From: Candidatus Aenigmatarchaeota archaeon
GTDB taxonomy: Archaea; Aenigmatarchaeota; Aenigmatarchaeia; CG10238-14
Length of the DNA: 64,000 nucleotides
Direction of reading: 5' to 3'
Assembly (NCBI GenBank): GCA_030018415.1
Contig: JASEGC010000002.1
Span: forward strand, 83,058-147,057
Under the pieces are notes generated by a model. That model made no database searches. It had not been told where the DNA came from and saw only the letters and a list, made by a program, of their open reading frames with translations. Within the stretch, counting starts at the first letter, position 1; every line of letters starts with the position of its first letter. Below are positions 26,931 to 35,791 of this stretch, in pieces. Position numbers and translations under genes: made by a program.

Positions 26931-28337
26931 CTATATATATACCCCAAAAAATTTCTTGATTTTTTTACCTATTCTTGTATCACCAATCTTTTTTCCAAAC
27001 CTATAACTTAGAGAAATCTTAAACCTCTTGAGTTCTTTCTCCTGTTCTCTCAATTTTTGAATCAATTCGGACTCACTTTTACTCAAACACTTACTTGTCC
27101 TCAACCTAAAAACTTGTCTCTTAAGATCCATATTTTCCTTTAGTAACTCGAGTATTTTCTTCTGCAAGTAACTCGTTCTTTTGTATCTTTTGATCGCTCT
27201 CCTCAGTTCTCTCATATCCTCTATCACATTAGGTCTACACATTCGACAGTACGAAGGGAGTCCTTTTCTGAATCCCATCCTTATCTCCTCGAGAGTCGGG
27301 CCAAACCAAACTTCTCTGAGGCTTTTATTCCTTATGTTGTCGCTGATGTTTTTACACTCTCCGCAATGGATCGCAGAGCCATCTGCCCTTATCATCAGAT
27401 AAAACCATGGATAATAGCATGGGATTGAAAGGGTATCATCTCCAGAATGTTTTTTGGCATCTTCCATCAGCACTTCTCTTATCTCACTAGTTTTCTCTAC
27501 CAACTCAGATTGAAACTTCTTCGTTGGTGTTATGCAAGTTATGGTAGTGGCTATGCAATACTCTTCTGCTAAATCTTTTGCTCGTTGCATGTAGTGAGGA
27601 AGTTTCTCTATCTCTTCTTTAGACATCTTCAGTTCTTTCCCCAAATCGGTGTAAACTATCATCGGTTCGACGAAAACGGCATCAGCCCCCAATTCGTACG
27701 CCAGTTTAACCATCTCTGGAAGTTTATTGTAGTTCAGTTTGTTTAGAACAAGGTTCAATGTTACGCAAGGGACTTCACTGCTCAACTTATCACGCCAAGA
27801 TCTTAAAGATTTTACAGTTTGAGTTGCTTTCTTGAATGTTCCTTTAACCCTCCTTTGCCAGTCATGTGTTTTTGCATCGGGGGCGTCTATGCTCACGCAG
27901 ATGCTATCCCAACTCATCTCTACAGCTTTCTTTATGTATTTTTCTTTCCAGAGTGTTCCGTTCGTCGTGAGTTCCCCGAACATCCCATAAGCTTTTACCA
28001 TATCCATCACAGCAAATAATGTTTGAGGCTTGCACATAGGCTCGCCTAAACCTGAGATATTCCAAGCCCTCGTGTTGAACTCTCCGGATTCCCTGACGAT
28101 CTCGACCCATCTCTTAGAATTCATTTCGATCCTTTTAGACTCTTCTGTTAAATCGATCGGAGAAGCTCTTCGTGCACACATCCTGCAGTTCAAGTTGCAC
28201 CTTCTATGGAGTTCGGCATCAATCCTCATCGGGCCTATCTCTTCACCGTTGAACCATTTCTCCATTCTAAAAGCATAATCTTCCATCCAGAGTTGGTTCT
28301 TGAATATCAGAATATTCGTTAAGATATCCTCCGACAT
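26931..28337 (-). CDS. Radical SAM/SPASM protein with C-terminal coiled coil and basic tail
   Basis: A 468-residue rSAM, about 100 residues longer than its paralogs. CNLNCRMC is at residues 47-54, the glycine motif is SGLGEPMCKP, and SIDAPDAKTHDWQRRVKGTF follows. The SPASM-like part has PCYYPW, G-x4-C (GSAIHCGE), EVWFGPTL and YCRMCR. From about residue 385 a coiled coil follows (ILELLKENMDLKRQV, then LREQEKELKRF), ending in a Lys-rich amphipathic tail (ISLSYRFGKKIGDTR). Such tails also end the coiled-coil protein at 9280-10362 and are common in surface-glycan proteins, suggesting membrane or complex docking. It abuts the upstream stop directly. Confidence 0.88.
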   Translation of the reverse strand: MSEDILTNILIFKNQLWMEDYAFRMEKWFNGEEIGPMRIDAELHRRCNLNCRMCARRASPIDLTEESKRIEMNSKRWVEIVRESGEFNTRAWNISGLGEPMCKPQTLFAVMDMVKAYGMFGELTTNGTLWKEKYIKKAVEMSWDSICVSIDAPDAKTHDWQRRVKGTFKKATQTVKSLRSWRDKLSSEVPCVTLNLVLNKLNYNKLPEMVKLAYELGADAVFVEPMIVYTDLGKELKMSKEEIEKLPHYMQRAKDLAEEYCIATTITCITPTKKFQSELVEKTSEIREVLMEDAKKHSGDDTLSIPCYYPWFYLMIRADGSAIHCGECKNISDNIRNKSLREVWFGPTLEEIRMGFRKGLPSYCRMCRPNVIEDMRELRRAIKRYKRTSYLQKKILELLKENMDLKRQVFRLRTSKCLSKSESELIQKLREQEKELKRFKISLSYRFGKKIGDTRIGKKIKKFFGVYI

Positions 28338-29459
28338 TCACTCACCCTTATGTTTCACAAAAAGTGCTAGGTCATTTCTTAACTCATCAGACATGTCTAA
28401 AAGCCCACACTTAACGCAACACTTCATCATTTCTCCGTTAAGTATATTATTCCTTATCCTTTCGAAGTATTCGCTTAACCATATCTCTTTCAGGGACTTC
28501 TTCTTCACGCTAAGTTTTTTATTGCCCATCCCGTGCGGAACACAATGTGTCACAAAACCTTCTGGATCAATAAGCATGCCGTAGAAAGGTTCGAAGCATC
28601 TCATTTTGAGGAATTTCTCTTTGAACCCGCTTCCATCTAAAGCCAGCCTTTCACATTCAATCATAGCCAAATCTAGCTGTATTCTTTTTGTTTTCGCTAA
28701 TTTTTTACCCTTTTCTAGTAGATTCCACATCTCTTTCTTCTCTTTCTCATTCATCTTCAAAAACTGTACTTGATCCTTTATTTCTTCATATTCTCTCATC
28801 GGATGAAAAGCTAGCTCATCACAACCAATTCTTCCTACGTAATCTATCATAGAAAGAATTTCTTTGTAGTTTTTGTTAGTCAAGACTACGTTAAGCTGAA
28901 CAACTGGTTTATCGCTTCTCGTTCTCTTTTTTATTCTTTCAAGATACTTCAGGTTCTCTGTTACTATTTCGAAAGCATTAGACTGGGTTAAAAAATCGTG
29001 GGTTTCCTTTTTTGCACCATGAATACTGAAGATTATCCTGTCTAATTTTAACCTTACAAAATCTTCTATGTCTTCCTTTCTAAAAAGAGTGCCATTAGTG
29101 ATAATTTCACAGTCAGTGCTCGGATGAGATTTTATTTCTCTTATCATACTCATGACACTTTCATGTCTAAGTAACGGTTCACCGCCCCCTAAGAATCGCC
29201 ATTCTCTAACATCCATCTCCAAACCTTCTTTGACCATTTTTAGCCAATCATCTTTTTTGAGTTCTTTTTTTGCATCGAATCTTCCAGAAGATCTGGCAAC
29301 AGAATTAGGACAGAAAAAACAATTAAGATTACATCGATTCGTTGGGATTAGGGCTATTTTGAAGGGATCAGGTTTTTTCTTGCTATACCAAGAATAAAGT
29401 CGGGAGAGTTTTTCTACGTAATTTGGATTAACATACCTGTTATAAGGCTCTTTTTTCAT
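28338..29459 (-). CDS. Radical SAM/SPASM protein, first gene of a leftward operon
   Basis: A 373-residue rSAM with a longer N-terminus (handle RLYSWYSKKKPDP), CNLNCFFC at residues 43-50, LGGGEPLLRH and SIHGAKKETHDFLTQSNAF. The C-terminal region is RCFEPF, G-x4-C (GFVTHC) and EIWLSEYF, ending in CCVKCG. It starts the series that runs to 18551 with gaps of at most about 40 bases. The 87 bases upstream (29460-29546) hold an AT-rich stretch that could carry the promoter, though no single TATA box stands out. The substrate is unknown. Confidence 0.89.
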   Translation of the reverse strand: MKKEPYNRYVNPNYVEKLSRLYSWYSKKKPDPFKIALIPTNRCNLNCFFCPNSVARSSGRFDAKKELKKDDWLKMVKEGLEMDVREWRFLGGGEPLLRHESVMSMIREIKSHPSTDCEIITNGTLFRKEDIEDFVRLKLDRIIFSIHGAKKETHDFLTQSNAFEIVTENLKYLERIKKRTRSDKPVVQLNVVLTNKNYKEILSMIDYVGRIGCDELAFHPMREYEEIKDQVQFLKMNEKEKKEMWNLLEKGKKLAKTKRIQLDLAMIECERLALDGSGFKEKFLKMRCFEPFYGMLIDPEGFVTHCVPHGMGNKKLSVKKKSLKEIWLSEYFERIRNNILNGEMMKCCVKCGLLDMSDELRNDLALFVKHKGE

Positions 29460-29546
29460 TTTCTTGCCGGCACTTTTTCAATACTTTACCAAAATAAAAA
29501 TTACTAGGGGTTTTTATCTTTAAGAGTTTTTCTTTGGCTATTAAAA

Positions 29547-30558
29547 TTATTCAGTCAAGATAGCCTCAACAAGTTTTTCAAATATTTTTTGAGCAACTAT
29601 TTCGTTGCCCAAAGCGTTAAGGTGTCCATCATCGGGGTAACCAACAGTTATCTTGGAAATATCCAGATCCCCGGGAGAGCTATAAATAGTAAATATCAGG
29701 ACTTTTATGTTTTTTTCTCAATAATTTTAGAAAGATTATCGAAAGAATTCGCAATCAACTCAGAAGTTTTGGAAGGATTTTTCTCTTTTACGTCCAGTAG
29801 CATTCTAAGTACAGCAGAACCAATTTTCGCTTTTGTAAATTCATCGATCACATTTGTAGAAATATTATTCTTTTTAGCGAAATCATTGAATGATTTTACT
29901 GTAAGGTTGTCTAGTACGTTTCTATCAATTGTATCATCACCAGAATATTGAAACAATATCATATCAGGCTCATAAGTTAACCCTTTTATTTTTAGCAGTT
30001 CAATTTTTTGGATTAAGTTGTATCCGTGTACGCCAAAATTTAAAACCTCATATTTTCGATGATTAGGATTTAACATCCTTTCCAGCACCCTTGGGTATGT
30101 TTCATTTAATTCGACTCCCATACCCATTGCATGAGAGTCACCTAAAACAATGATTCTAAAAGTGTTATTAGGTTTTTTGATCGAATATTCGTAGTCTCTT
30201 AATCCATTAGAATTAATTTTTATCTTAGTTGAAGGGATGCATATTAATCCACCATCATAGATTCCTTCGTGGTTTGGTATCAATTCATAATTAAGTATTG
30301 GGTTCTCACTATTTTTATGAAAAACAAATGGACAACCTGGCTTATCTTTTCCAATATTTTTACAGGGACAAGGTTTAGATTCATTAAGAGGATTTTTTAC
30401 ATCTGGCAGCGTATACTCCTTTTCTTTGACAAACCAGCCTGTTTGAATTGTACAGCAAAGTCCATAAATTTACCTTCTGATATCTTAATAGAAAAATACG
30501 TTGTTAAAATAATAATTGATAATGAATAAACTATGTAAAGCAGAAAAATTTTTTTCAT
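29547..30558 (-). pseudogene. SGNH/GDSL hydrolase gene with two frameshifts
   Basis: Three frame segments assemble one membrane-anchored SGNH hydrolase. The 5' segment starts at ATG 30558, which forms an ATGA overlap with the upstream stop, and encodes a membrane anchor (MKKIFLLYIVYSLSIIIL). The frame then breaks between about 30430 and 30470. The second segment carries QTGWFVKEKEY, INSNGLRDYEYS and the nucleophile block GDSHAMGMG. A second break at an A7 run (T-run 29710-29716 on the plus strand) separates it from the third segment, which holds the catalytic Asp-His block (DDGHLNALGNEIVAQ) and ends at 29547. Relatives act as acyl or acetyl esterases on surface glycans. All catalytic residues survive, so recent breakage or sequencing error is likely. 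Confidence 0.8.
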
Positions 30559-31613
30559 TCAACTACCTGCTTAACTTCTAATTCTTTATAAATAGCCTCT
30601 GCTATAAGCCTATGACCAAGAGCAGATGGATGTTCATCTTTAGGATGAAGGATCAAGTCAGAATGGGAATAATCTGAGTATATTTCTCCAAAAAGAGGAA
30701 CAGAAATCCAATCATGTTGTCGAGCGAATCCCTTCAGTACGGTTACCTCTTCATTAAATTTTCCCTGATAAATTGTAAGTATCACCTTAATATTATTTTT
30801 CTTGGAAATTTCAACTAGTTCAGTCATAGGTTCTTCTGCTGGTCCCCATACTTCATTAAACGGTTCTCCTTCTATTTTTTCCCATTGCTTTTCTTGAGAC
30901 ATAATAGTCAATTGTACATCAGAAAGTTCAGGGTATTTTTTACGTAAATTTTCTTTTATTTTATTCATTTCTTTCACCTTCCCTTTCTTTACTGGTAAAG
31001 TAACAATCATGAAAGGAAAATCCTGAACTATGTTGAAATACGTCTCCATAAAATCTATATCTAAAGAAGGAGCAAAAGGTCTAAACCATTCCCTTTTTTT
31101 TACTTTTTCATTCAGAATATCTCTCATTTTTGGGTTAGAAGGATTCGCCAGAATACTCCTATGACCCAGAGCCCTTGGACCAAGCTCCATTCTTCCTTGG
31201 AACCAACCAATTACTTTGTTCTTTGCTATTTTTTCAGCAGTAAATCCAGTGATTTCCTTTTTACTCAATTTCTCATATTCTATGTTATTCATGCCTAAAA
31301 AATTTTTTATATAATTTGAATCGAACTCAGGACCTAAGAAAGCATGTTCCATTATGTACTTTCTCTCGTTGTTAAAGATAGAATTGAAAGCGAATAGTGC
31401 AGATCCTAAAGCACCATCAGCATCTGTAGCTGCGGGTTGAAAGAAACAGTTCTCAAAAATTCTTTCAAGAATTATTCTTCCGTTAGCAACTGAATTTAAT
31501 GCAACACCACCAGCCATACACAAGCTCTTTGAACCAGTTATTTTCTTTGCATACTTAACCATCTTAAGTATGACATCTTCTGTGATTGCTTGGAGTGAAG
31601 AAGCTACATTCAT
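30555..31613 (-). CDS. Chimera: C-terminal carbamoyltransferase fragment joined to an SGNH hydrolase C-terminus
   Basis: A 352-residue frame. Residues 1-195 match the second half of NodU/TobZ-type carbamoyltransferases: SLQAITEDVIL, LCMAGGVALNSVANGR (31-46), QPAATDADGALGSAL and the C-terminal domain GWFQGRMELGPRALGHRSI (136-154). The N-terminal half of that family, roughly 300 residues with the main nucleotide-binding part, is absent. From about residue 200 the sequence changes to an SGNH hydrolase tail (WGPAEEPMTELVEISKKNNIK, then DEHPSALGHRLIAEAIY) without its GDS block. Each half therefore lacks part of its active site. A TATA-like stretch precedes the start. It is probably a deletion-fusion relic, though the frame is open throughout. 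Confidence 0.72.
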   Translation of the reverse strand: MNVASSLQAITEDVILKMVKYAKKITGSKSLCMAGGVALNSVANGRIILERIFENCFFQPAATDADGALGSALFAFNSIFNNERKYIMEHAFLGPEFDSNYIKNFLGMNNIEYEKLSKKEITGFTAEKIAKNKVIGWFQGRMELGPRALGHRSILANPSNPKMRDILNEKVKKREWFRPFAPSLDIDFMETYFNIVQDFPFMIVTLPVKKGKVKEMNKIKENLRKKYPELSDVQLTIMSQEKQWEKIEGEPFNEVWGPAEEPMTELVEISKKNNIKVILTIYQGKFNEEVTVLKGFARQHDWISVPLFGEIYSDYSHSDLILHPKDEHPSALGHRLIAEAIYKELEVKQVVE

Positions 31614-31684
31614 ATGGTTAAATATAAATTAATTTTTATGAATTTACTTAGAAAGTTTATTAAAATGATAAATCTGTAGTTTTT

Positions 31685-31705
31685 GACTAAAGAGTGTATT
31701 TAGTC
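31685..31705. other. 7-bp perfect hairpin in an intergenic gap
   Basis: GACTAAA (31685-31691) pairs with TTTAGTC (31699-31705) around a 7-base loop. It lies just past the stop of the GT39-like gene on the minus strand. In that direction no T-run follows; a T-run follows only on the plus strand, where no gene ends. It may protect a 3' end or be incidental. Confidence 0.3.
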
Positions 31706-31712
31706 GTTTTTA

Positions 31713-33333
31713 TTACAGAACACGGTAAATATTATATGTTACATCTTTAGTTTTTGAATGAACAGATTTTTCTAAGATAATAGTTTTGTTAAATTGCTTT
31801 ACAATTTGTAGGAAATCTTCATAAAAAGGCGAAGTAGGAAAAGTAAATACATATAGAATATTTTCATTTTCTAATGTCCTATTTACAATTTCAAATCTTT
31901 CTTGGCCTGGATTAAGTTCTAAAGCGAGATAATTAATTTCTTCTCCACATATTTCTCTTTTATACAGATTCCATCGTAGTGCTTTTACTAATAGATTATC
32001 GTCAACATAAATTTTAGAATGGTTAAGATTCATTATAACGTCTAGGAGTTGAGCAATAGTTGCTTCTTCGGTAGTATCAGTACTCCCAATTTTGTTAATA
32101 AAACTCATGAAAGGTAATACGTCAAGGATCAGCAAAATGGGGATTATTAATACGCAGAGAAAAAATAAAGGTCTAAACTTCTTGATAATGTTTAATATTT
32201 CGTAAAATGCTCTACCCATTATTATAGCACAAAATGGGGCTATCAAAATATAATCCTCTCTTTTAAAAGCATCCAGAGTCAGACTTGAAGAATGTCTTAT
32301 GGTTAAAGTCGAAATAAGTGTTACGAGAATAAAAATATTTGCTAAAAAAAATAAATCTTTTCTTAAATTAAGATCAACCTTATTTTCCAAACATTTTTTT
32401 ATCAAAAATACAAGCAAGAAAATCAAACAAATCAGGAAATAGTAAGGGAATAGAGGTGGGAAATAGGGAGGAGAAGTAAAATTGAAATGTCCCTCTAAAA
32501 ATTTGGGGAAAATTCACAGTCAGACCTAGAATAAAATATTTAAAGATAGATGTTACATCTGACCTATATTCTTTTATCAAAGCGTTTCTAGATGAAATCC
32601 AACTTTCTACGTTAGCAAAATTGTCTTTGAAACTCCAATAAATTAAAGGATATGCTCCTAAAAGAAAAAATAAAAAAACTAATAGTATACGTCTAACTTT
32701 CATTTTTTTTATCTTAAAAAATGGGTTAATTTTATACGTTAATATGAACGATAATAAAAAAAACACGAATGATAACCTTGAAATTAAACCTAAACCAAAA
32801 CTCATTGAAAACAAATATAAATAATTCCTGTTTTTAGTTTTATCAAATTTTACTAGAAAATATAGACTTAAGACCAGAAAAAAAGGAAGTAAGATAACTT
32901 CTAATGCCATTCTGCTTAAAATAATGTGTGCTGGAAAAACAGCTAATATAAGTGTTGATAATAGCGCTAATTTTTTACCGAACAATTCATTCACGAAAAG
33001 GAAAAAAATGATATTTGTTAATATACCGATTATTGCAAGGGGTATTCTCAATGCGAACATTGTTTGCCCAAGGAAATATAAGAACGGGAGCAAAACATAA
33101 CCAATCATCGGGCCCAATCTTTCATTAATCAAAAATGGTATTGCTATGATATACTTCAGTATACCATAGTTTAATATGTCGAGTGCAAAAACTCCCTGTT
33201 CTAACTCATCCAATAAGAGCGGCAAATCAGAAATTTTCCAGATTCTCAAAAAAGCTGTCAAAATTATTATAAAAATTAAAATCAATAAATCTATTTTTAT
33301 AAATTTACGTAATTTTTTCCACATAAAATCCAT
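31713..33333 (-). pseudogene. GT39-like membrane glycosyltransferase with one frameshift
   Basis: Two overlapping frames make one polytopic membrane protein of about 540 residues. The 5' part (from 33333) has a first membrane segment (LLILIFIIILTAFLRIW), then the acidic DELEQGVFALDIL loop where GT39/ArnT-type enzymes carry the catalytic Asp, followed by many hydrophobic helices. After GLTVNF the family sequence continues in another frame as PKFLEGHFNF and FPYYFLICLIFLLVF, ending at 31713. The break lies around 32505-32513 in a T4/C4 stretch; removing one base restores the frame. The family transfers sugars from polyprenyl phosphate outside the membrane. It lies upstream of the carbamoyltransferase and SGNH relics. 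Confidence 0.78.
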
Positions 33334-33403
33334 TAAAATTTATAGATTGTTAGATAATTAATATAAGAGTTAAAGTTATTTGAACTGAGGTTTTGTGATA
33401 ATT

Positions 33404-34786
33404 ATGCGTGTACTCTTAGTTTTCCCGAACATGAAAGTAGTTACAGGTGATCCTCCTCTAGGTGTCGCTTACATCGCATCTTATTTACGGGAAAGGGGTA
33501 TTAGTGTAGATGTTCTTGATACTACTTTCAAAAATTCATATTCTTTTGTTGAAAAAATCATAAAACATCAAAAACCAGATATTCTAGGTATTAGTGCAAT
33601 TAGCACGATGATGAATGATGCAATCGAAATAGGAAAAATAGGGAAATCAAACGGAATTCCATTAGTGATTCTTGGTGGTCCTGGCCCTTCTGTTCAGCCT
33701 GAAAAAACACTCAAAAGCGAGAATGTAGATGCTGTTGTTATTGGTGAGGGTGAGTACTCTTTTGATAAGATAGTTGAAAGATTTGAAAGGAAAGAAAAAA
33801 TCGAAGATTTAATAGGAATTCCAAACTTATACGTCAAATATCAAGGAAAAATAAAAAAATGTAATGAAAGATATTTTATCAAAAATTTGGATGATATTCC
33901 TTTTCCAGCTCGTGATCTGCTGGACATGGGAAAATATTTTAAACATTGGTTCCATTTGGATTCTGTGTCCCCAAGATTCAGAGGAACTAATATTTTTACT
34001 GGCAGGTCCTGTCCTTTTAATTGCACATTTTGTCAACCCACATTAAAAAAAATGTTTGGAAATTTCTTGAGAAGAAGAAGTCCTATGAATGTTGTCGAAG
34101 AATTGAAACACCTGAAGGAAAATTACAGGATTAATGCGTTTTTTATAATTGATGATCTTTTCATGATTAATAGTAAATACATCGATAATTTTTGTAATGA
34201 AATCTTAAGGGAGGGATTAGATCTTCGATGGAGCTGTCAAAGTAGAGTTGATACGATCCCCTCAAGAGTACTGATAGAAAAAATGCATAAAGCTGGGTTA
34301 CGACTTGTTGATATTGGTATAGAATCTGGTTCCCAGAGGGTTCTCGAATTATACAACAAAAAAATAACACTAAACCAAGCCAAAAAAGCCATTAAAATAT
34401 TTAGATCATGCAGTATAAAGACGAGAGGTTATTTTATTTTAGGAGCACCTACTGAAAGTTTAAAAGAAATGAAACAAACGATCTCATTTGCAATTAATTC
34501 AAAATTAGATGAGGCTGCTTTTTCAATTTTAACTCCTTTTCCAGGAACCTATTTATATGATATGGCAAAATCAAAGGGTTGGAAAATAACAAATGAATGG
34601 GCATCAGAGCATTATTATAAAAAAGGTGGTTTTTTATCAAATGTATTACCAGAAAATGTAATAAGAAAATACCAAAGACTAGCATTTCTTGGTTTCTATT
34701 TGCATCCTTATCGAGCACGATACTTATTCAATTCTGCATTGGGGTTGAGAAGAGCCTTGGCAAAATTAAGATGTTATTTTTTCTGA
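33404..34786 (+). CDS. B12-binding radical SAM protein
   Basis: A 460-residue protein from ATG 33404 (MRVLLVFPNMK). The N-terminal cobalamin domain is canonical (PPLGVAYIASYLRERGISVDVLD, then VILGGPGPSVQPE and VIGEGEYSF). The radical core begins near residue 202 with RSCPFNCTFC, followed by RRRSPMNVVEELKHL, DDLF, CQSRVD and GIESGSQRVLELYNK. This is the general class of BchE/HpnJ-like B12-rSAMs and is not closely related to the 12.6-23.4 kb family. It stands alone on the plus strand, divergent from the GT39-like gene. The reaction may be methylation of a lipid or glycan; this is inference. Confidence 0.88.
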   Translation: MRVLLVFPNMKVVTGDPPLGVAYIASYLRERGISVDVLDTTFKNSYSFVEKIIKHQKPDILGISAISTMMNDAIEIGKIGKSNGIPLVILGGPGPSVQPEKTLKSENVDAVVIGEGEYSFDKIVERFERKEKIEDLIGIPNLYVKYQGKIKKCNERYFIKNLDDIPFPARDLLDMGKYFKHWFHLDSVSPRFRGTNIFTGRSCPFNCTFCQPTLKKMFGNFLRRRSPMNVVEELKHLKENYRINAFFIIDDLFMINSKYIDNFCNEILREGLDLRWSCQSRVDTIPSRVLIEKMHKAGLRLVDIGIESGSQRVLELYNKKITLNQAKKAIKIFRSCSIKTRGYFILGAPTESLKEMKQTISFAINSKLDEAAFSILTPFPGTYLYDMAKSKGWKITNEWASEHYYKKGGFLSNVLPENVIRKYQRLAFLGFYLHPYRARYLFNSALGLRRALAKLRCYFF

Positions 34787-34789
34787 TTT

Positions 34790-35791
34790 TTATAGAACTA
34801 TTCTTTGTCCATTTTTTGAAGATTTATAAATTCCGTGAATTATCCTTAGGACTTCCATACCCTCTAAACCGCTTGCATGCGGTTGTTGATTATTTTTTAT
34901 ACTCTGAATGTAATCTTTAAGTTCAAGTTCGTAAGATTGAACCTCGTTCGAGTAGTCAAAAATTTCATGATGTCCATCGTTTTTTGTAAGCACAGTCTTT
35001 GATACAGATCCTCTGTTATCGATATACATATAACCATCCTCACCGTATACTTCCACGTACATGTAACCGTTCCACTCTCTCCATGAGGATTGAACAAAAG
35101 CTATCTTTCCATTTGATGATTTGAGAATGGCGAACGCATTATCTTCTAGATTCTTAACTGGTAAGGAAGTGGTGCTCACATGACCTACACATTCTTTTAT
35201 CTTTCCCAACAATAGAACAGTCAAATCTATTATGTGAAAACCGTTATCTAAAAGTGTTCCACCACCGGCTATTTTTTTATCAAAATACCAAGAACTGAGA
35301 TGCTTTCCAGTATTACCGATCCACCCCCTTAAGAACAATATATCACCAAGAGCATTTCCCTTTAAAATTTCTATTCCTTTTTGAACATTGGGAAAATACC
35401 TAAGGTTCGATCCTGTTTTAAGGAAAACTTTATTTTTATAAGCAGTTGCTACTATCCTTGATGCCTGCTCTAAATTAATCGCTAAAGGTTTTTCACACCA
35501 TACATGCTTTTTATTACGAAGAGCAGCTGTAGAAATAAGAGCATGCGAGTTGTTTGGAGTTGCAACTATTACACACTCCACATCTTTTCTTTTGATCGCA
35601 TCCCGAAAATCGGTATAACAATCGCATCCATATTTTTTTGCCATTTCCTTTGCACGTTCTTTAATGATGTCAGTTACAGAAATCAGTTCTACTTGCTTAT
35701 TCTCCACTACAGTTTTAATCCTTCGCGTTCCAAAGTTTCCACAACCTATGACAGCAAAGCCTAACTTATCTTTCGACGTGTAATCAGCCCC
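34790..35791 (-). CDS. Gfo/Idh/MocA-family oxidoreductase, start codon unclear
   Basis: An NAD(P)-dependent sugar oxidoreductase. The first canonical start in frame is GTG at 35707, but it would remove the Rossmann strand-loop AVIGCGNFGTRRI, which is encoded in frame just upstream. The frame is open to 35791 without any ATG, GTG or TTG, so I give the full open extent. Downstream motifs are VIVATPNNSHA, the EKPLA catalytic-Lys block (WCEKPLAIN) and GGGTLLDNGFHIIDL. It overlaps the end of the DegT aminotransferase, with which it probably makes an amino sugar nucleotide. A lost start through a small indel or a non-standard start are both possible. Confidence 0.8.
   Translation of the reverse strand, partial: GADYTSKDKLGFAVIGCGNFGTRRIKTVVENKQVELISVTDIIKERAKEMAKKYGCDCYTDFRDAIKRKDVECVIVATPNNSHALISTAALRNKKHVWCEKPLAINLEQASRIVATAYKNKVFLKTGSNLRYFPNVQKGIEILKGNALGDILFLRGWIGNTGKHLSSWYFDKKIAGGGTLLDNGFHIIDLTVLLLGKIKECVGHVSTTSLPVKNLEDNAFAILKSSNGKIAFVQSSWREWNGYMYVEVYGEDGYMYIDNRGSVSKTVLTKNDGHHEIFDYSNEVQSYELELKDYIQSIKNNQQPHASGLEGMEVLRIIHGIYKSSKNGQRIVL

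Noticed and set aside
1..29459. RiPP precursor peptides beside the SPASM rSAM genes
   Set aside because: SPASM rSAMs often modify peptides, so I looked for short frames with a leader and Cys/Gly-rich core. Genes are packed with almost no gaps, and no convincing short frame with a ribosome site was seen.
31685..31705. Intrinsic terminator for the GT39-like gene
   Set aside because: The hairpin is clear, but no T-run follows on the transcribed strand, and archaeal termination relies mainly on T-runs.
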